64,000 bases of DNA. It comes from Lactobacillus kimbladii. GTDB taxonomy: Bacteria > Bacillota > Bacilli > Lactobacillales > Lactobacillaceae. The position numbers and the translations under genes are program-made. Of this stretch, positions 59,244 through 64,000 are shown piece after piece. The stretch is taken from NCBI RefSeq assembly GCF_000970755.1, contig NZ_KQ034007.1, positions 1,991,705 to 2,055,704 of the forward strand. The letters run 5' to 3'. Each line of letters opens with the position of its first letter. Within the stretch, counting starts at the first letter, position 1. The notes beneath the pieces were generated by a model that was not told where the DNA came from, searched no databases, and worked only from the letters and a program-made list of their open reading frames with translations.

Positions 59244-60107
59244 TTATTTTCTGCGTTTTAACCGTTTATACGTTCTTCTCAGTTGCCGTTTACGTTCACG
59301 CTCCTGGCGCTCTTTTTCTTCCTGCTCACGCCGATATTTAATTGGGTTCTGCAGAATAAAAGTCTGAACTACCTGGAATAAATTAGAAATTACCCAGTAA
59401 ACTACAATAGCTGACTGGAAGTAAATCCCCATTACACCAACCATAATTGACATCCCGTAAGTCATAATTTTTGATGACAAAGTCTGTGATTCCTTTGGCA
59501 TTGAAAGTTGACTAATGTATGTTGACGCAAATGTCAAAATCATTGATAAAATCGGCATAATAAAGTATGGGTCAGGCTTACCTAAATCCATCCACATAAA
59601 GTGGCCAGTCATGAGCTGGGGAGTTTGCGCAATCGCTCCGTATAATGCAAGCATAACTGGCATCTGAATAATTAAAGGCAAACAGCCGGCATAGGGATTA
59701 ACCCCAGCTTCTTTATAGAGCTTATTTGTTTCTTGCGAAAGTAAAGTACGCGACTCTGTATCGCTGCCAGGATATTTCTTACGCAAAGCGTCCATTTCCG
59801 GCTGAATTTTTTGCATCTTAGTAGTGCTCTTAATCTGAATTGCACTAAGCGGGTACAAAATTAGCCGTACAATGATTGTAAAGATAATAATTGCCCAGCC
59901 GTAATTGTTGCCAATCAGTTTCGACAGCCACAACAAAAACGTGGACATATAATAAATGACCCAGCGATCCCACCAGCTGCCACTTGTATGTGAAACTGGT
60001 TTTAGCGTGCCAGTGGATGCACATCCTGTTAAAACAACTGCTAATGCAACCACTGTCAGCAGTACAAGTAGACGCTTGACATTCTTTTTAGTTAAAATGT
60101 CTTTCAC
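59244..60107 (-). CDS. yidC: Membrane protein insertase YidC
   Basis: A 287-residue YidC/Oxa1 insertase. A lipoprotein signal ('LLVLLTVVALAVVLTGCAST') is followed by five membrane helices, with the conserved groove arginine in 'IIFTIIVRLILYPL' and 'NPYAGCLPLIIQMPVMLALY'. The C-terminus is a basic tail with repeated Arg/Lys/Glu runs. I take a GTG at 60107 as start, one base after the rnpA stop and nine bases after GAGG; an ATG at 60143 would overlap rnpA by 35 bases. Confidence 0.95.
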   Translation of the reverse strand: MKDILTKKNVKRLLVLLTVVALAVVLTGCASTGTLKPVSHTSGSWWDRWVIYYMSTFLLWLSKLIGNNYGWAIIIFTIIVRLILYPLSAIQIKSTTKMQKIQPEMDALRKKYPGSDTESRTLLSQETNKLYKEAGVNPYAGCLPLIIQMPVMLALYGAIAQTPQLMTGHFMWMDLGKPDPYFIMPILSMILTFASTYISQLSMPKESQTLSSKIMTYGMSIMVGVMGIYFQSAIVVYWVISNLFQVVQTFILQNPIKYRREQEEKERQERERKRQLRRTYKRLKRRK

Positions 60108-60108
60108 T

Positions 60109-60477
60109 CTAATTTTCCTCAACTTTATTCGGTATCTCTTCAATTATATTGGCTAAAAAGAGTGCATGCAAGAGGTTCTTACGAACATCATCCCATCTAA
60201 AATTACGCGCATACGGTCTAGCAATGACTAGAAAATCAACATGTGGCTTAATTAAAGGTTTATTTTCCGTAAGAACTGCACGAATATAACGTTTGAGGCG
60301 ATTACGAACTACAGCAGTATGCCCGACTTTTTTACCAACAGAAATACCAACGCGAAAATGCTTGTTTTCTGGTTTATCCAGTTGATAAATAACAAAAGCC
60401 CGGTTTGCTACTGAATTACCTGATTTAAAAACTGTTTGAAAATCATTTTCTGTTTTAACGCGATAAGACTTTCTCAA
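60109..60477 (-). CDS. rnpA: Ribonuclease P protein component
   Basis: A 122-residue basic protein that binds the RNase P RNA and helps tRNA 5' maturation. '[20 protein letters not shown]' with 'RRYIRAVL'-like residues is the RNR signature of the family. The gene is between rpmH and yidC, in the near-universal order of Firmicutes. '[17 protein letters not shown]' is a standard start. Confidence 0.97.
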   Translation of the reverse strand: MRKSYRVKTENDFQTVFKSGNSVANRAFVIYQLDKPENKHFRVGISVGKKVGHTAVVRNRLKRYIRAVLTENKPLIKPHVDFLVIARPYARNFRWDDVRKNLLHALFLANIIEEIPNKVEEN

Positions 60478-60529
60478 AACGTTTCATTCCACTCTTATAA
60501 ATTAAAAAAACCACTGGGATTTCAGTGGT

Positions 60530-60670
60530 TTAAGCAGATAAGACTTTTCTACCCTTTGCACGGCGTCTAGCCAAAACCTTACGGCCATTAGATGTACTCA
60601 TCCGTTTCATAAAGCCATGAACTCTTGAACGGTGACGCTTTTTAGGTTGGTAAGTTCTTTTAGTTGTCAT
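60530..60670 (-). CDS. rpmH: 50S ribosomal protein L34
   Basis: A 46-residue basic peptide with the strictly conserved L34 sequence: '[17 protein letters not shown]' then '[19 protein letters not shown]'. It is read from the ATG that follows GGAGG; the open frame upstream is non-coding leader. First gene of the origin-proximal minus-strand cluster. Confidence 0.98.
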   Translation of the reverse strand: MTTKRTYQPKKRHRSRVHGFMKRMSTSNGRKVLARRRAKGRKVLSA

Positions 60671-60915
60671 TAAACTACACCTCCAATTTTTTGTATGCAG
60701 ACTGCACAATTTAATACCTAGAATACCATGATTAAAGTAAAAAACCAAGTAAAAAGACAAAAAAATGCGAATTTATCACCTAAATATACGGTCTCGTTCT
60801 AATAGGACTTGACCTTTTTCATTAAAGCGCTTGGCTAACTTTATAATCTCCATTTTCCTTATTCAAAGATGTGACCTGATTTTAATTTTATCCCGTTCAT
60901 ATCTAAAGATATACC

Positions 60916-61197
60916 CTAGGACAAGTCATCTTGCGTAATTTCAATTGACGGATAGTGCCCGAGACCTGGTAAATATTTATCTAAAGGGCAGCTATAAACC
61001 ATGTAATAGTCTTCTTCTTTTTTACTAGCATTTAATTCACTTATCCTTTGTTTAGCTTTTTCAACATCCTTTGTAATGTATACAACGCTGACGACCCCTA
61101 TCTTATTATGGCCGTTATTTTCTATATTTCCTTTAAGAATCAGCTTTAAATTGCCGTCATCTTTTAAACCTTGTTCAACATAATCTTGATAATTCAT
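60916..61197 (-). CDS. Hypothetical small protein
   Basis: A 93-residue acidic protein with alternating strands and helices ('GVVSVVYITKDVEKAKQRIS', 'YYMVYSCPLDKYL', 'SIEITQDDLS'). I do not recognise the family, but the composition is that of a small folded domain, not a random frame. A weak ribosome site precedes the ATG. It lies on the minus strand between rpmH and the flavoprotein, where many relatives have no gene. Confidence 0.6.
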   Translation of the reverse strand: MNYQDYVEQGLKDDGNLKLILKGNIENNGHNKIGVVSVVYITKDVEKAKQRISELNASKKEEDYYMVYSCPLDKYLPGLGHYPSIEITQDDLS

Positions 61198-61554
61198 ATT
61201 GGTGCCTCATAAAAAGAAATATTTTCAGTTGCTTATAATTAGATTATTCTGCACTGTTAATTGTATCAAAAAAAAGCTTGCTCATAACTTTACTATCCAA
61301 TTTAATTATGAGTTTTGTTTTACCTTTCACAAATTGCTCTAAATAATATCATGGTATTGATTTTGAAACCTTTTTCAAAGAATGCTCTTACTTGCCGCAA
61401 TAACATTATTTTAAGATCAATTTGATTTACTCAGTATTTCACATTCTTTACACTTTTTTAATCATTCTATTACTTATTAATGATAAAATTGACTTTGTAG
61501 ACAAGTGCTTTCCATAGTGCTTTAAATAATTTTGATATAAAAAAGGAGATTTTT
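61198..61554. other. Divergent intergenic region
   Basis: No gene seen. It must hold the promoters of the hypothetical protein (minus) and of the flavoprotein (plus). Close to the flavoprotein, AGTGCTTT occurs twice (61504-61511 and 61516-61523), one helical turn apart, which could be an operator. A weak CTCATAA/TTATGAG hairpin with a T-run is at about 61283-61316. Confidence 0.4.
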
Positions 61555-63396
61555 ATGGTAAGTGGTGTTTTTAAAGGTGCTGCTCAAGGCTTTCACAGCT
61601 TATTAACCAGTAACGTTACATTAAAGGACGGTAAAATAATCAAAGTTGCAGTTGACGGTGTCCAGCCATATACAGTTGGATCCTATGCAATTCCAACGAT
61701 GATTAACAGAATTGAAAAAGCAGGCAATACCGATGTTGATGTTGTTACATCCGCTTCAGTAAGTACTTCAGCAGTTGTTAATGGCGTAAATAAAGCCTTG
61801 GAAGTTGCCCAGGGAAAATTAACTGCAGACGATGCTGTTAATCCTAAAGTAAAACCAAGTAAGAAGCCAAACTATCCGGTTTATGCCAAAGTAAACAGTA
61901 ACAAGTATATCGCTTCTCAAGTGCAATTTAATGATACCTATGACGTGATTGTCGTTGGTTCAGGTATCTCCGGATTATCAGCTGCTATTGAAGCTAAAAA
62001 GCATGGCAACAACGTAGTTATTTTTGAAAAAACTGGTATGGTCGGCGGAACTAGTAATTATTCCGCTGGCGTTATTCAGGGTTCTGGCGATAAATATCAA
62101 AAAGAATTTACAAGCTACCAAAATGACAATCCTGAACTACATGCTCAAGAGTTAATTCAAGCCGGTGAAGGCAGAGTAAATCCTCAAATAATAAAAGAAT
62201 TAGCCGAGGATTCTGCTAATAACATCGAATGGCTGGCAAGTTTAGGAATAAAATGGACCTCTGTCTATGGCCACAGAGTCATTCCTTATGAAAACAAAGA
62301 TTACTTTGCGCAAAGAATTCACGTTTATGAACACGGTGGCGGTTTAGGCAGTGGCTGCGTAATGATTGACGCTGTAAGAAAAGAAGCTGACCGTTTGGGA
62401 ATAAAGATTTTCTTTGATACTCCTGTAATTAATTTAGTAACTACCAGCTATACTGACAAATCAGTTGTTGGCGTAGTAACAAATTGCAAAGGCAAAACTA
62501 GTTATTATCGCGCTAATAAAGGTGTAGTCTTGGCTACTGCAAGTATTGACTATAACGAAAAATTAGCTAAAGAATTTGCGCCTCAGCAATATCGTGACAT
62601 TAAAAATCATGCCTTGACTAATTCTAAATATGATACCGGCGACGGTATTTTGATGGGATTAGCACTTAACGCTGCAACTGAAGGTTTGGGCGGCTCTATG
62701 GATGTTGATTTTAAGAGCAATGTAGGTGCAGCAGATAATTTGCCGACGCCACCAATGTTTTACGTAAATGGCAATGGTAAACGTTATGTTAACGAAGATA
62801 CTACTTACGGCTACCTAACCCGTGCTACCTATCAGCAAGAATTAATTTGGAATAAGCCGACTTGGCAGATCTTCGATTCATCGACTTTCTCTGCTCCATT
62901 TACACCTTGGAAATCTGCTGCAGACACGGAGAAGGATATTAATTCCAGACAAATGTTTAAAGCAGACTCAATTGCAGAATTAGCTGCTAAAATCAACGTA
63001 CCAGCTGAAAACTTAACGCAGCAACTAGAGACCTGGAATAAAAACGCCGCAAATGGTGCGGACAAAGAGTTTGGTCGTAAAGAAGGCCTGCAAGAATTAC
63101 ATGCTCCATTCTATGCTTATGCTCACAAGGACAGCAATTTTGGTGCAATTGGCGGCTTAAAAGTAACTACTAATTATGAAGTAGTTGATCAAGATGACCG
63201 AAAGATTGCTCACCTGTATGCTGTCGGCTGCAACTCTGGTGGCTGGAATGCAAATTATTACCCATCATCAGGTACTGCCTTAGCCGAGGGAATGCATTCA
63301 GGCCGCAGAGTCGGCAGAGTCCTCTCCGGTTTAGTAGAAGAAGTCAATGATACGCCTGCAGAAACTGATGTAACAACCGGTTCATCAGAATATTAA
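61555..63396 (+). CDS. FMN-binding/FAD flavoprotein, fumarate/urocanate reductase family
   Basis: A 613-residue soluble flavoprotein without signal peptide. The N-terminal ~80 residues are an FMN_bind domain; 'VVTSASVSTSAVVNGV' marks the flavin-transferase-type attachment site, where a Ser/Thr would carry covalent FMN. From about residue 130 a FAD_binding_2 domain follows: 'VIVVGSGISGLSAAIEAKK', 'KTGMVGGTSNYSAGVIQG', 'AVGCNSGGWNANYYPSSGTA'. This is the plan of soluble NADH-linked fumarate or related ene-reductases of lactic acid bacteria. AAGGAG precedes the ATG. The C-terminal ten residues are low-complexity Thr/Ser. Substrate not certain. Confidence 0.88.
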   Translation: MVSGVFKGAAQGFHSLLTSNVTLKDGKIIKVAVDGVQPYTVGSYAIPTMINRIEKAGNTDVDVVTSASVSTSAVVNGVNKALEVAQGKLTADDAVNPKVKPSKKPNYPVYAKVNSNKYIASQVQFNDTYDVIVVGSGISGLSAAIEAKKHGNNVVIFEKTGMVGGTSNYSAGVIQGSGDKYQKEFTSYQNDNPELHAQELIQAGEGRVNPQIIKELAEDSANNIEWLASLGIKWTSVYGHRVIPYENKDYFAQRIHVYEHGGGLGSGCVMIDAVRKEADRLGIKIFFDTPVINLVTTSYTDKSVVGVVTNCKGKTSYYRANKGVVLATASIDYNEKLAKEFAPQQYRDIKNHALTNSKYDTGDGILMGLALNAATEGLGGSMDVDFKSNVGAADNLPTPPMFYVNGNGKRYVNEDTTYGYLTRATYQQELIWNKPTWQIFDSSTFSAPFTPWKSAADTEKDINSRQMFKADSIAELAAKINVPAENLTQQLETWNKNAANGADKEFGRKEGLQELHAPFYAYAHKDSNFGAIGGLKVTTNYEVVDQDDRKIAHLYAVGCNSGGWNANYYPSSGTALAEGMHSGRRVGRVLSGLVEEVNDTPAETDVTTGSSEY

Positions 63397-63419
63397 AAAA
63401 CTAATTTTTAGAAAATTGT

Positions 63420-63461
63420 AAAAAGCGTTTTTACTAATTTATTTTAGTAGAGACGCTTTTT
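63420..63461 (+). terminator. Terminator of flavoprotein gene
   Basis: AAAAAGCGT..TACTA pairs with TAGTA..ACGCTTTTT around a T/A-rich loop, 25 bases after the stop. Confidence 0.88.
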
Positions 63462-63687
63462 ATTCATTTACAAGTTTTAATAGACTTAGAAAATCTCTTC
63501 AAAATTATTCATAAAACTATCCGCTGGTTCATAACCAAGCAAGTATAAGCTTTATATTATTAGCAGTAAGAATTTTAAAAGTCACAATTGTTAATTATAT
63601 TAGATATTAGCTTTTATTTTATGTTAAGACAAAAGGCAACTTTCCATTTAAACTTCGTTTTATTTGTTTAAAATAGCAGCCTTTAAC

Positions 63688-63945
63688 TTATCCACATGTT
63701 CCTAACTCACAGCATTTTACACAAGTTTATCCACAATCTACAGCTTGTTAAAAAAGTTTTGCACACTATGTGGATAATATGTTTCACGCTCCGTGAAATT
63801 TACTGCTATTAAAGCAAAAGATTTCCACAGTTAAAATTGTAAATAAGCAAAAATAGCCCAAAATAACTCACTTTTTTGTGTATTTTCCTGTAAATTATAT
63901 CCACAGCTTGTTAATTCTGAATTCTTTTTGTGCACTTGTGGAAAA
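63688..63945. other. Chromosomal replication origin (oriC) with DnaA boxes
   Basis: Exact DnaA boxes TTATCCACA at 63688-63696 and 63727-63735 (plus) and 63769-63777 (minus). One-mismatch boxes are at 63897-63905 (plus) and 63937-63945 (minus), and a two-mismatch box is at 63821-63829. The stretches between are AT-rich. Immediately after, a GGAGGG ribosome site ends seven bases before the window edge, so dnaA should begin there. The cluster position beside rpmH and dnaA is the standard Firmicute oriC. An odd inverted repeat TTTCACG-CTC-CGTGAAA is at 63782-63798. Confidence 0.93.
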
Positions 63946-64000
63946 CATTTTTAATAGATGGTAAAATAAGTTTTGCTTAACGTACGCGGAGGGAATTATT

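Noticed and set aside
1-64000. CRISPR arrays, prophage, tRNA and rRNA genes
   Set aside because: I saw no regularly spaced direct repeats, no phage structural gene run, and no tRNA- or rRNA-like segments in the intergenic gaps.

Overview
The window is a low-G+C Firmicute chromosome segment that ends at the replication origin. Gene content and order (pox, mnmG, mnmE, yidC, rnpA, rpmH, then DnaA boxes; a dltX-A-B-C-D operon; a tandem deoxyadenosine/deoxyguanosine kinase pair) point to Lactobacillus in the strict sense, acidophilus/crispatus/helveticus side. I cannot name the species. The right edge (63688-64000) holds DnaA boxes and a Shine-Dalgarno sequence about seven bases before the end, so dnaA should start at or just after base 64001.

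Layout. 1-5174: a UvrA paralogue cut by the window edge, coupled to a surface hydrolase and an orphan PTS IIC, then a small DNA-binding-like protein and a DUF975 membrane protein. 5248-13398: an 8-kb island with a LevR-type sigma-54 activator, a perfect-looking -24/-12 promoter, two mannose-family IIB proteins, IIC, IID, IIA and a six-hairpin glycosidase. It is bounded exactly by two identical 87-bp direct repeats. 13476-18944: the dlt D-alanylation operon, with a serine hydrolase translationally coupled to its end. 19500-19880: two tandem, mutually similar small-RNA units that present CCTCC/CCTTC (anti-Shine-Dalgarno) in hairpin loops. 19935-30181: CbpB, a P1B-type ATPase, a CPBP protease, a YdcF protein, an ABC exporter, nagB with an operator inside its promoter, and the amaP-DUF2273-asp23 envelope-stress operon.

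30182-35347 is an accessory patch. It has a holin-like type I toxin locus, several decayed IS3- and IS30-like transposase ends, and a roughly 60 % G+C MFS transporter that is clearly foreign against its AT-rich surroundings. 35570-45529 returns to housekeeping and transport: dak-dgk, an amino-acid ABC operon, a HAD phosphatase, two NCS2 purine permeases around a DASS carrier, and a gutted MFS pseudogene. 45596-50354 is a fructose-family PTS operon with its PRD regulator and a SIS-domain protein of the FrlB/Gfr type, suggesting use of Amadori-type sugar-amine conjugates. 50619-60670 is the origin-proximal core: ClC channel, Gnd, pyruvate oxidase, mnmG, mnmE, yidC, rnpA, rpmH. Between rpmH and dnaA sit a small hypothetical gene and an FMN-binding/FAD flavoprotein reductase.

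The most notable unexplained structures are the repeat-bounded PTS island, the tandem anti-SD small RNAs, the type I toxin locus, and palindromes matching Noc (24209-24222) and ParB (52245-52260) recognition sequences. All identifications are by reading the sequence; no database search was run.
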